DNA of 64,000 bases, taken from the NCBI GenBank assembly GCA_019321725.1, contig CM033106.1, positions 18,388,551 to 18,452,550 of the forward strand, written 5' to 3'. Below are positions 48,118-59,520 of this stretch, in pieces. The DNA is from Paulownia fortunei (Eukaryota; Streptophyta; Magnoliopsida; Lamiales; Paulowniaceae). The notes under the pieces were generated by a model. It did no database searches. It worked only from the letters and a program-made list of their open reading frames with translations, and was not told where the DNA came from. The stretch's first letter is position 1. Each line of letters starts with the position of its first letter. The position numbers and the translations under genes are program-made.

Positions 48118-50805
48118 TGTGATACTCGAGCCTCTTACTACTCACATGGATAAATATGATTCATGCATTACATATTAATTGCGTGCTATTTTCATTGATA
48201 TGACATCATATAATTCATTTTATTTTATACGGCATTTCTAATCATTAAACTTAATTTTGAAGCTCTCGTACGGTATTGATTATCAAATCCCCTAACCTAA
48301 GTGGTTGATTTTGTATTGAGTTAAGAAGAAATTTAGGTATCAATATAGTGAATAGTGCTAGGTTACACGTGGTAACCTTAGGAGTTCCAAAGTTGTTACC
48401 GAAAAGTTTATAGAAAGTAAGTCAGTTCGATCATGAATTTTAATATTATATGTATAATTAAATCATACACTTGGGACAACTAGACATAAAATACTATAAT
48501 TTAAATGTTATATAACTAGGTTCATAGGTTTGTAACATTATCGGTGCACAAACTTATCAATCGAGCAAGAAATGATGATTTTTGGGTGAAAAACCTAATG
48601 AATGGATATAGGAATTAGCTATGGGAATGAATGGTGACAAAGATAGGTTGCAACCAAATAAGAATATGTGACACACACAAGATTAGGGCTGCAAGATAAG
48701 GGAGAAAATCATATATACCATTACATTCCACCTCAAACTTATGCCACCTCATGCTTAGACTTATCAAGTTAGCACCTAACCTATTCTTCAATCTTAAGCT
48801 AACAGCCATGACTTAAACCTTCTTCTGAACTATTTTAGCTCTAAATACATGGTAAAATCTCTCTAAATAGGTCCTAAGTGATTCCAACCGAAAAAAGAGG
48901 CAAAACAAGCAAAGGGAAGGAGAAATAACCAAGTTCAAGTAGAAAAACTGTGCAAGGTGAGCTTAACCTACGGGTTTGGCATGACTTTTAGATTTATTTT
49001 GAGGTTTATTGGCTTATTAAGTTTTGAATCGTATTTATAAATATGTTAGGATGTTATTAGATAGACTTTGATGCATAAAGAAAAGATTTGTGGTTGGAAA
49101 TATTTGATAGAAAACACTTGTGCTAGAAACTATCACCTTGCTGTATTCTTGTATTTTAGACTTCAAAAGTATATGGTATATTGAATAAAACCTATAATTA
49201 TCATCATATACATGTTTATATATGGGTTAAGAGTATTGGAATCAATTTTCATTGGTTAGAAATTGAAATTGGGCATGATATTGAAGAAAACACTCAAAAC
49301 TTCCAAAGGAAGAATATCTATTCTGGTATGCTGTGAAGGGGACTGAATTACAGGGCCTAGACCCATGTGTTTTGACAAATTTATGGCATGGTTATATTTT
49401 TCTACATGATTAGCTAAGTGTGGTAAAAAAATTTAGAGTGAATAAATATTCCTAAGGATGTCAAAATGTCTATGAAACCTAATGTGACAACAATGAAATT
49501 AGAGGTGAAAATCTATTCAATTTAATAACTTAGTATGTTTCAGCCTAAACATGTTGCTATTGAGTTCTACCAATTAGGCACATGCTATTAGAGTGATAAT
49601 ACTTCAATTACATGATGTTTACATGTATTTAAGTTGAGAAATTAAGGTATTTGAGGGACTATATTGGGTTCTAGTTTGTGAAAGCCTGATTGTTACCTAG
49701 ATAGCTCGGTATTTAAGGTCTTAGTATGAGATTTTGTGCTTTCAACTTGCCAAATTGGAAATGGTGTTTGATGTTGGGTAATGTTACAGGCGATTTTACA
49801 TCTAAGGTTGGAGAGGAATACTAAATAAATCTAGATTAAGTCACCAACCAATTGAAATATAAGTAAAGATTCATTTACAACTATAATGCATAGACATAGT
49901 AGATGTGTGAATTATATGTAATATCATAAATCATATGTGCATAGTAGAGGGCTCTCCATTGAGCATACATACATGGGCATTGTCATTGGAACATGCATGC
50001 ATCATATACGAGCATTGTGATAAATCTTGCATTGCACGACATGATTTAGAGAAAAGAAAATGTTTTGCTGACCACTACTAGTGCACCAAAACATGCATGG
50101 ATTTGTAGGTTCGCATGTATGGATTTGCATGAGTATGAGTATGCATGGATTTGCATGCTTATATGATTATTGGCCATTAGATTATGACGGTGTACAGAGC
50201 TCTTTTCCGGTGCATGGGATAGTAGTGTTGGTCAGGGGCCCAAGAAAGAAATGATTTTAAGAAAAATATTTTAATACATAAAATTGCATTGTGGGCATAG
50301 CATTTTGAGATGCATGACTTTATATTGTGGATTATTCTTTGACATACATAATCATTACTTGCTGAGCGTTAGCTCATATAGTTTATGAATTGTAAGTGAG
50401 TACGGCGATGCTTGAAGCATCTTTTACTGGCTGGGCGGCTGTTGGAGCTCCTGCAGGTGTCTGAGAAAGTGTGTACATGGATGACGACCTGTTGGGCTAT
50501 TTTGTTGGCTTATTATATTTTGAGTGTGTTGTATTATATTTTTAGACTGGTATTATATTTCGCTTTTAAAACTTTATTGTAAATAAGTATGTAAATATTG
50601 TGGTCGTTGTGGGTATTGTGCTTTTATACTGATCCTGCTATATACATGACATATGTGAGAAAGTATTTTAAACAGGGTTGTCCATGTAAGAAGTGATTTA
50701 TCTTTTCTTAAAGTGTTACAAAAAAATAAATATCGCACGTATACACAAGCTCTATCATGTCAAATTATACAATATATATGGTTGTGTAGTGATGGGGGTG
50801 TTATA
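48118..50805 (+). repeat. gypsy LTR D (shared central LTR of the tandem)
   Basis: A 2,688-bp LTR, TGTGATACTCGAGCC ... GGGGGTGTTATA. The terminal ACA seen in LTR E is ATA here. It acts as the 3' LTR of copy 1 (polypurine tract before it) and the 5' LTR of copy 2 (primer-binding site after it). It contains the shared block at 50,478-50,501, and catggatttgcatg-type motifs near 50,095-50,160. Open frames inside are not genes. Confidence 0.92.
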
Positions 50806-50808
50806 GAG

Positions 50809-50820
50809 TGGTATCAGAGC
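50809..50820 (+). other. primer-binding site (initiator Met tRNA) of gypsy copy 2
   Basis: TGGTATCAGAGC starts three bases after LTR D. This is the standard sequence complementary to the 3' end of plant initiator methionine tRNA used to prime reverse transcription. Confidence 0.92.
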
Positions 50821-50976
50821 CTAGGTCTTGATTCTGTTGACTGTCCATGTACATGATCTTAGAACTTGCGGAGCGTAGCCACTCTAGTAAGTTTTACATT
50901 ATCATATATTGCATTACATATTCCATAAATTATATTGGTCATATGTTGTCAAATTTATGTAAAACAGTGTTGCAAA

Positions 50977-52070
50977 ATGGTGAGAACTCATGGTAAGAGT
51001 AGTGGTGGTGCCAGAGCATAGAGAAATGAGACACCCACTGCAGTTAATGATCAAGATACCATGATTAATCGGTTAACAGAGTTGATTGAACGATAGTCTG
51101 AATATATTCAACAACTGATTCGGCAGAGGGATAATGGTAAGCAACTGCGAGTGGAGGTAAACCAAGAGCGAGCGGACTATATATATATATGTTGGGAGAA
51201 TGATTTAGGAGGCTAGATCCCCAATATTTGAGAGACCCTAGAAAATATGTTCTAGTACAGCAGGGTACCAGTAGAGGAGAGGGTAATGTGTGCCACTTTT
51301 ATGCTTCGCGGTAGTGCAGACCATTAGTGGGACATGATCAGCAGTATAGAGGACATTACTACCATGAGTTGGGACAGATTAAAAGAGTTATTACGAAATA
51401 AATATTTCATGGCCCAGTTCGCATGATGAAGATGAACGAGTTTATACAACTGCAACAAGGAGCAATGACTGTTGGGGAATATATTCGTAAATTTGAACAA
51501 CTGTCCAGGTTTGCTACGCACATAGTCAGTACTGAAGCATTGAAAGTAGAGAGATTTTTGGAGGGTTTGAGGCCAGAGTTATACCGGGATGTGAATATGG
51601 TGGGTACTCAAGGGGTGACATTTGCACAGGTGGATGAGAGAGCGCTAGTGGTAGAACAGGCTGAATCGAGAATTGCTCGTGTATAGGAGGCTCGACAGTA
51701 ATTCAGACAGCAGGGACAGAGATAGACTGTGGGGCAAAAGAGGTCGGTCCAAATGCAGAAGCTAATCCAATTATAGAAGCTGGGATTTAAATTTTAAGGA
51801 GAACGAGGCCAACAACAAGAAGATCAAAGTAAGAGGCCACGGGTCGAATAAGGAAAAACATCGATGCTAGAAGTTGTGTGTCAGAAATATGGTAATCGAC
51901 ATATTGGAGGCTGCTATATAGATACTAGGACGTGTTTTCGATGCGGAATGCCAGGGCATATTGCTAAATTTTGCCCAGGTAAATCAGCCCGGCCAAAGGA
52001 ATGTACCAGCCAAGGTGTTCACCATGACCAGGGCGGATGCAGAGGCAAATCCATTGGTGGTGACACGTAA
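50977..52070 (+). pseudogene. gypsy copy 2: gag with zinc knuckle, broken
   Basis: It starts with ATG at 50,977-50,979 (MVRTHGKSSGGARA, then a stop). Relative to copy 1 it lacks about 40 bases near 51,228, where the DPTTAEDW segment should be, which shifts the frame. 'MMKMNEFIQLQQGAMTVGEY' and 'FLEGLRPELYRDVNMVG' are readable. TAG at 51,684-51,686 and a following TAA match stops in copy 1. The zinc knuckle CFRCGMPGHIAKFC (near 51,930-51,975) is intact here. Confidence 0.87.
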
Positions 52071-52428
52071 ACATTATATTTCTATTGTTCCAACACTTAT
52101 GTTATTTGATTTTGGAGCCACGCATTCATTTGCATCTACTGAGTATGTGAAGAGGCTGGGTAGAATACCAGATGTAGCAGAAATCAGTTATATTGTAACA
52201 GTCCCCTCTAGAGATGCTAAACAAATCGATCGGATTTTGAGAGCTTGTGCTATACTTGTTGAAGGTAGAGAATTACATGCTGATCTGATTGTACTGGATA
52301 TGAATGATTACGATGTTATTTTAGGCATGGATTGGTTGTCAAAGTATGGGGCTACTATCGACTGTAAGGAAAAGACAGTGACATTTCAACTTTATGGAAA
52401 TAGTCTTTTACATTTACCAGCATTGTGA
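52071..52428 (+). pseudogene. gypsy copy 2: aspartic protease
   Basis: The open frame runs from gag (51,961) to 52,428. The active-site triad reads FDFGATHSF, so the Ser/Thr of D-S/T-G is Phe. The rest is well kept: 'VEGRELHADLIVLDMNDYDV' and 'ILGMDWLSKYGATIDCKEK'. Confidence 0.85.
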
Positions 52429-53478
52429 AGAAATTTAGATTCCCTATGATTTCAGCAGTGAAGGCACAACGATTACTCAATGATGGTTGTGAAGGTACTT
52501 GGTGAGTGTCATGAATATTAAGGAACAACACCCACCAACTCTGGGTGAAATACCAGTAGTGCGGAAATGTACTGAAGTATTCCTAGATGATCTCCTGGGA
52601 CTGCCACCAGATCGTGAAATAGAGTTTGTTATTGAGATACAACCAGGAACGTCTCCAATTTCTAAAACGACCTACAGAATGGCTCCCTTGGAGTTGAAAG
52701 AATTAAAAGTACAATTACAGGACTTGATGGGTAAGGAATTCATCAAACCGAGCTTTTTACCTTGGGGAGCACTGGTTCTGTTTGTACTTAAGAAGGATGG
52801 CACCATGAGACTATGCATCGATTATCAAGAGTTGAACAGGGTCATGATTAAGAATAAATATCCGTTACCCACAATCGATGATTTATATAAGCAGCTTCAT
52901 AGTACCGCAATATTTTTAAAGATTGACTTACGTTCTGGGTACCATCAACTGAAAATAAAGGAAGAAGATATCCCCAAGATGGCATTTAGTACAAGATATG
53001 GGCATTATGATTTTTTGGTGATGCCGTTCGGATTGACTAACTCTCCAGCAGTATTCATGGATCTGATGAATAGAGTGTTTAAGGAGTTTTTGGATAAATT
53101 TGTTATTGTGTTCATTGATGACATTTTAGTTTACTCTAGAACTAAAGAAGAGCATGCCGCACATTTAACATAAGTACTAGAGGTCCTGAAAGTGAAGCAA
53201 ATATACGCCAAATTCAAGAAATGCGAGTTCTGGTTGGATCGCGTGGTATTCTTGGGACATGTTATATTAGAGCGAGAATATCAGTAGATCCAAGTAAAGT
53301 TGAAGTTATCAACAACTAGATGCAGCCTACTAATCCTTTAGAGGTGCGCAGTTTTCTAGATTTAGCTAGATATTATCGAAGATTTATGGAGGGGTTCTCC
53401 AAGATTGCTATGCCATTGACACAATTAACCAGAAAATGGTTGACGTTTAGATGGACGGATATGTGTGAGCGAAGTTTC
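52429..53478 (+). pseudogene. gypsy copy 2: reverse transcriptase, broken
   Basis: RT is open from 52,499 for 224 codons. Motifs are '[20 protein letters not shown]', '[13 protein letters not shown]', 'MPFGLTNSP' and the catalytic 'FIDDILVYS' intact. A TAA at 53,171-53,173 ends the frame where copy 1 has CAA. A TAG follows near 53,317 where copy 1 has TGG. Confidence 0.9.
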
Positions 53479-53905
53479 TAGGAGCTGAAAAAGAGGTTGA
53501 CTTTAGCACATATTCTCTCAATTCCATCAGGTACTGGAGGATTCGTAATTTATAATAACGCGTCGAAGAATGGATTAGGATGTATACTGATGCAGAATGA
53601 CAAAGTAATTGCGTATGCATCTAGATAACTTAAAGAGTACAAAAAGAATTACCCACGCACGACTTGGAACTTGCTGTTGTAGTATTTGCGCTTAAAATAT
53701 GGAGACACTATTTATAGTGAACAGTGCGAGATCTATACTGATCACAAGAGACTCAAATACTTCTTCACACAGAAAGAGTTGAATATATGGCAGCGGAGAT
53801 GGCTGGAACTGGTAAAAGATTATGATTGTGTGATCAATTACCACCCCAGTAAAGCCAATGTTGTAGCTGATACATTGAGCGAAAATCCACACAAAGTACA
53901 ATTGC
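53479..53905 (+). pseudogene. gypsy copy 2: RNase H, broken
   Basis: It begins after the shared TAG at 53,479-53,481. '[19 protein letters not shown]' (catalytic Asp replaced by Asn), '[18 protein letters not shown]' and '[18 protein letters not shown]' are readable. A TAA near 53,627 and small indels near 53,663 and 53,716 break it. Confidence 0.85.
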
Positions 53906-54960
53906 TATGGCTTTAATTCAGAAACCAGAACTGAATGACTTGCAGAAAATGAATATAGAGATTTTACAGACAGGAGTAATAGAGGCAAAGTTGGTAGCCC
54001 TAATGCTTCAGTCTATGCTAATTGATAGGATCAAACAGGGACAACGAGATGATGAATATCTCATCAATATGAGAAATATGTTGCTACAGGGAAGTCTCCT
54101 GAATTTAAGATGACTCAAAATGATATTTTACAATTTAGAGAGCGATTTTGTGTGCCAAATATTGATAACATTCAGGAAGATATTTTAAAAGAGGCACATT
54201 TAACCCCTTATTCAGTACATCCAAGGGCTACCAAAATATATAGAGACTTGAAAATGCATTATTGGTGGCTGGGTATAACAAAGGACATCGTCCAACATGT
54301 GGAGTAATGTCTAACATGTCAGCAGATAAAGGCCGAACATCAAAGACCCACAGGTACTTTGCAACCTCTACTTATTCCAGAATGGAAATGGGAAAGGATC
54401 ACCATGGATTTCATAACTGGTTTGCCAAAGACTACTAAGGGTCATGATGCTATTTGGTTATCGTTGATAGATTGACCAAGTCTGATCATTTCCTTCCCAT
54501 ATGTTCTACCTATTCCATGGATCGCTATGCCTAATTATACGTTCAGAAGATTGTCAAACTTCATGGTGTGCCATTGTCTATAGTTTCTGATAGAGATTCA
54601 AGATTTTTGTCTATTTTTTAGGAGGAGTTTACATAAAGCTTTGGGATTACAGTTATCATTTAGTATAACATATCATCCTCAGATGGATAGGCAATCTGAA
54701 TGAACAATACAAATGTTGGAGGATATGCTCAGAGCCTGTGTATTAGACTTCCAAGGTCAGTGGAGTAAATTCCTATCTTTGGTGGAGTTTGCATACAACA
54801 AAAGCTATCAGAATAGTATTGGAATGACTCCCTATGAAGCATTGTATGGCAAAAAGGGTAGTTCTCAAATACACTGGGATGAAGTTGGTGAGAAGAAACT
54901 TTTAGGCCCAGATATGATTCGAGAGATGACAGAAGCCGTGTTACAGATTCGATAAAGAAT
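53906..54960 (+). pseudogene. gypsy copy 2: integrase core, broken
   Basis: The zinc-binding domain lies near 54,190-54,330 and is broken by a TAA near 54,306. The core near 54,400-54,700 ('[15 protein letters not shown]', 'SDRDSRF', 'YHPQMDRQSE') has the catalytic acids but several frameshifts. TGA at 54,701-54,703 after the Glu is shared with copy 1. 'MLEDMLRACVLDFQGQWSKF' and 'GMTPYEALYGKKG' follow. Confidence 0.87.
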
Positions 54961-55445
54961 GCAAACTGCCCAAAATAGGCAAAAAGTTATGTAGATCAAC
55001 GAAGAAGGGCGTTGGAGTTTGTGATAGGAGATCAGGTGTTTTTTGAAAGTATCACCAATGAAGGGCATCATGCAGTTTGGGAAGAAAGAAAAATTGAGTT
55101 CTAGATACATTGGCCCATTCTCGGTGATTGAAAGAATTGGTGATGTTTCTTACAGACTGGATCTGCTAACATCTATGTCCCAAATACACAATGTATTTCA
55201 TGTGTCTATGCTGAGGAAATATATTGCTAATCCCTCTCACATTCTGAAGAATGAACTAGTGGAATTAAAGGCAAATTTGAGCTACGAAGAAAAGCCTGTA
55301 TAGATTTTGTTACGAGAAGTGAAGCAGCTAAGAAATAAATAGATTCAATTAGTTAAAGTATTATGGAGAAACCAATTAGTAGAAGAGGCTACTTCTGAAA
55401 GGGAGGAAATGAGAACTAAGTATCCTAAACTTTTTCGTCAAGTGA
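54961..55445 (+). pseudogene. gypsy copy 2: integrase C-terminus and chromodomain, broken
   Basis: The GPY/F module is open ('YIGPFSVIERIGDVSYRLDL', 'SQIHNVFHVSMLRKYI', from 55,043). The chromodomain region is cut by TAG codons near 55,302 and 55,339 where copy 1 has CAA and CAG. The polypurine tract (55,468-55,480) follows. Confidence 0.83.
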
Positions 55446-55467
55446 AATTTTGGGGATAAATTTTTAT

Positions 55468-55480
55468 AAGGAGGGGAGGA
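55468..55480 (+). other. polypurine tract before LTR E
   Basis: AAGGAGGGGAGGA lies directly before the TGTGATACC start of LTR E. Confidence 0.85.
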
Positions 55481-58180
55481 TGTGATACCGAGCCTTTTAC
55501 TACTCACATGGACAAATATGATTCATGCATTACATATTAATTGCATGCTATTTTCATTGATATGACATCATTTAATTTATTTTATTTTATGGGCATTTTA
55601 ATCATTAAACTTAATTTTGAAGCTCTCGCACGGTATTGATTATCGAATACCCTAACCTAAGTGGTTGATTTTTTATTGAGATAAGAAGAAATTTAGGTAT
55701 CAATATAGTGAATAGTGCTAGGTTACAGGTGGTAACCTTAGGAGTTCCAAAGATGTCATCGAAAAGTTTTATAGAAAGTAAATTGGTTCGATCATGAATT
55801 TTAATATTATATGTATATTTAAATCATACACTTGGGACAACTAGACATACAATACTATAATTTAAATGTTATATAACTAGGTTTATAGGTTTGTAACACT
55901 ATCGGTGCACAAACTTATCAATCGAGCAAGAACCAATGATTTTTTGGTGAAGAACCTAATGAACGGACATTGGAATTAGCTACGGGAATGAATGGTGACA
56001 AAGATAGATTGAAACCAAATAAGAATATATGACACACATAAGATTAGAGCTGCAAGATAAGGGAGAAAATCAGATATACAATTACATTCCACCTCAAGCT
56101 TATGCCACCTCATGCCTAGACTTATCAAGCTAGCACCTCAACCTATTCTTCAATCTTAAGCTAACAGCCACGACTTGAACCTTCTTCTGAACCATTTCAT
56201 CTTCTAAATACATGGAAAAAGCTCTCTAAATAGCTCCTAAGTGATTCCAACCGAAAAAGGAGGCAAAACAAGCAAAAGAAAGGAGAAATAACCAAGTTCA
56301 AGTAGAAACTGTGCAAGGTGAGCTTAACCTACGGGTTTAGCATGACTTTCACATTTATTTTGAGGTTTATTGGCTTATTAAGCTTTGAATAGTATTTATA
56401 AATGTGTTAGGATGTTATTAGATAGGCTTTGATGCATAACGAAAGGGTTTGTGATTGGAAATATTTGATAGAAAACACTTGTACTAGTAGAAATTGTCAC
56501 ATTGCTGTATTTCTGTGTTTTTAGGCTTCAAAAGTGCATGGTATTTGAATAAAACCCATAATTATGATCATATACATGTTTATATATGGTTTAAGAGTAT
56601 TGAAATAAATTTTCATCGGTTAAAAATTGAAATTGGGCATGATATTGAAGAAAACACTCAAAACCTCCGAAGTAAGAATATCTGTTCTGGTGTGCTGTGA
56701 AGGGGACTGAATTACAGGACCTAGACCCATATGTTTTGACAACTTTATGGCATGGTTTATTTTATACATGTTATCTAAGTGTAGTAAAATTTTTAGAGTG
56801 AATAAATATTCCTAAGGATGTCAAAGTGTCTATGAAACCTAATTGTGGCAACAAGGAAATTAGAGGTGAAAATCTGTCCCATTTAATATCTTTTAGTATG
56901 TTTCAACCAAACATGTTGCTATTGAGTTCTACCAATTAGGTACATGCTATTAGAGTGATAATACTTCAATTGCATGATGTTTACATGTATTTAAGATGAG
57001 AAATTAAGGTATTTGAGGGACTATATTGGGTTCTAGTTTGTGAAAGTCTGATTATTACCTAGATAGCTTGGTGTTTAAGGTGTTAGTATGAGATTTTGTG
57101 CTTTCAACTTGCCAAATTGGGAATGGTGTTTGACGTGTGGTAATATTACAGATGATTTTACATCTAAGGTTGGAGAGGAATACTAAACAAATCTAGACTA
57201 AGCCACCAACCAAGTGAAAGGCAAGTAAAGATTCATTTACAAATACAATCCATAGACATAGTAGATGTGTGCATTATATGTAATATCATAAATCATATGT
57301 GCATAGTAGAGGGCTCTCCATTGAGCATACATACATGGGCATTGTCATTGGAACATGCATGCATCATATACGAGCATTGTTGATAAATCTTGCCATTGCA
57401 CGGCATGATTTAGAGAAAAGAAAATATTTTACTGACCACTACTAATGCACCGAATGCATGAATTTACATGGTTTTATGCATAGATTGTAGGGTTCGCGTG
57501 CATGGATTTGCATGCATATGAGTATGCATGGATTTTCATGCTTATATGATTATTGACCATTAGATTATGGTGGTGTACAGAGCTCTTTTCGAGTGCATGG
57601 GATAGTAGCGTTGGTCAGGGGCCCAAGAAAGAAATGATTTTGATGCATAAAAATGCATTGTGGGTATAGAATTTTGAGATGCATGACTTGATATTTTTGG
57701 ATCAATCTTTGACATGCATAATCTTTACTTGTTGAGCGTTAGCTCATATAGTTTATGCATTGTAGGTGAGTACGACGGTGCTTAACGCATCTTTTATTGG
57801 CTGGGCGGCTATTGGAGCTCCTGTAGATGTGTGAGGGAGTGTGTACATGGATGACGACTTGTTGGGCTATTTTGTTGGCTTATTATATTTTGAGTCTGTT
57901 GTATTATATTTTTAGACTGATACTATATTTCACTTTTAAAACTTTATTGTAAATAAGTATGTAAATATTGTGGTCGTTGTGGGTGTTGTGCTTTTATATA
58001 AATACTGATCATGTTATATACATGACATGTATGAGAAAGTATTTTAAACAGGGTTGTGCATGTATTTAGTGATTTATCTTTTCTTAAAGTGTTACAAAAA
58101 AAAAATATCACACGTATACACAAGCTCTATCATGTCAAATTATACAATATATATGATTGTGTAGTGATGGGGGTGTTACA
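55481..58180 (+). repeat. gypsy LTR E (3' LTR of copy 2)
   Basis: A 2,700-bp LTR, TGTGATACCGAGCC ... GATGGGGGTGTTACA, closely similar to LTR D along its length. It joins copia-4 pol directly at 58,181 (next bases CTGTG). The matching left-hand duplication is lost with the deleted 5' end of copy 1. It contains the shared block at 57,848-57,871. Confidence 0.92.
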
Positions 58181-59520
58181 CTGTGCAAGTAATTAAGGAT
58201 CATCTTTACGGCTTTCCAGTGCTCCTCGCTTGGATTGGACTGATATCTGCTCTTGACACTCAGAGCATATATGACATCAGGCATCGTACATAACATTGCA
58301 TACATAATGATTCTAATTGTAGATGCATTGGTATGCGAGTCATTCTTTCTCTTTCATCTGAAGTTTTTGGGGACATTGACTTTGAAAGAGAAACCCATGA
58401 CTCATAGGTAAGAATCCCCTTTTGGATTCTTCCATGCTAAACCTCTTTAGCACTTTGTCTATGTACGTGGATAGAAATAGTTCAATCATCCTTTTGGATC
58501 TATATCTATAGATTCTAATCCCCAAAAATATAAAATGCTTCTCCCAAATCCTTCCAGGAGAACTCAATAGACAACCAAGCCTTTATTGATTGCAACACCC
58601 CTACATTATTCACAATGAGTAGTATGTTATTAACATAAAGGACAACAAAGGTCACTGCGCTCCCACTAACTTTATTATACACACAGGGCTCATCTAGATT
58701 CTTGAGGAAACTAAATGATTTGATTGACTCATCGAATCGAAGATTCCAACTTAGGAAGCTTGTCTGAGTTCGTAAATAGATCTCCAGAGTTTGCAAACTT
58801 TTTGTTCACTCCCACTAGATATGAAGCCCTCTGGTTGTCTCATATAGATCTTTTCTCAACATTCTCATTGACAAAGATAGTCTTCACATCCATTTAACAT
58901 ATCTCGTAGTCATAATATATTGATATGGCAAGCAATATCCGAATGGATTTTAACATCACCACTAGTGAAAAGGTTTCCTCATAGTCAACTCTTTGCTTTT
59001 GAGTATAGCCTTTCGCAACCAGTCATGCCTTATAGGTCACTACCTCTCCATCTACTCCAAGATTCCGCTTGTAGACCCATTTGCAGCCGATAGGTATTAT
59101 ACCCTGTTGTGGGTCTATCATTGTCCATACCTTGTTGGAGTACATGGAGTCTATCTCAGTTTGCATGGCTTCTTGCAATCTTCCCAAATCGATGTTTATC
59201 CAAAGAATGCTCATCTTTATTATTTTCTCCAACAAAAGACCATATCTCTCAGGTGATCTCGAGATCCTTTCAAATCTCCTAAGAGGTTGTGTGATATGAA
59301 TGTTAGTTTGAGGTGGTTCCGTCGCTACTATCTTTTGTGGGACACTTTGTGGTTCTTGAATTTCTTCAAGCTCTACAACCTCGTCTTTTATATCCAATAG
59401 AAAACTCCTTCTCTAAAAAGGTGGCATTCCTTGAAATAAATACCTTTTGTTCCAAAGGGTCATAGAAATAGTATCCAAAAGATTCCTTTGGTTATCCACA
59501 AACTTACATAAGGTGGATCT
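58181..59520 (-). pseudogene. copia-4 pol: integrase tail and reverse transcriptase, broken
   Basis: The minus strand, entering at 59,520, reads 'RSTLCKFV', then 'FLLDIKDEVVELEEIQEP' (linker after integrase). RT follows with 'EAMQTEIDSMYSNKVWTMID', 'IGCKWVYKRNLGVDGEVVTY', 'SFLSWNLRFDESIKSF' and 'LDEPCVYNKVSG'. The catalytic box reads YVNNILLI where copia has YVDD, so both Asp residues are Asn. It ends 'SRYQSNPSEEHWKAVKMILN' and 'YLHR' at the gypsy LTR E junction. Frameshifts and stops occur throughout. Confidence 0.87.

Noticed and set aside
56494..56700. Short open frames inside the gypsy LTRs (also 26,153; 28,512; 35,638; 62,827)
   Set aside because: Positions fall within LTRs and the frames are not conserved between LTR copies.
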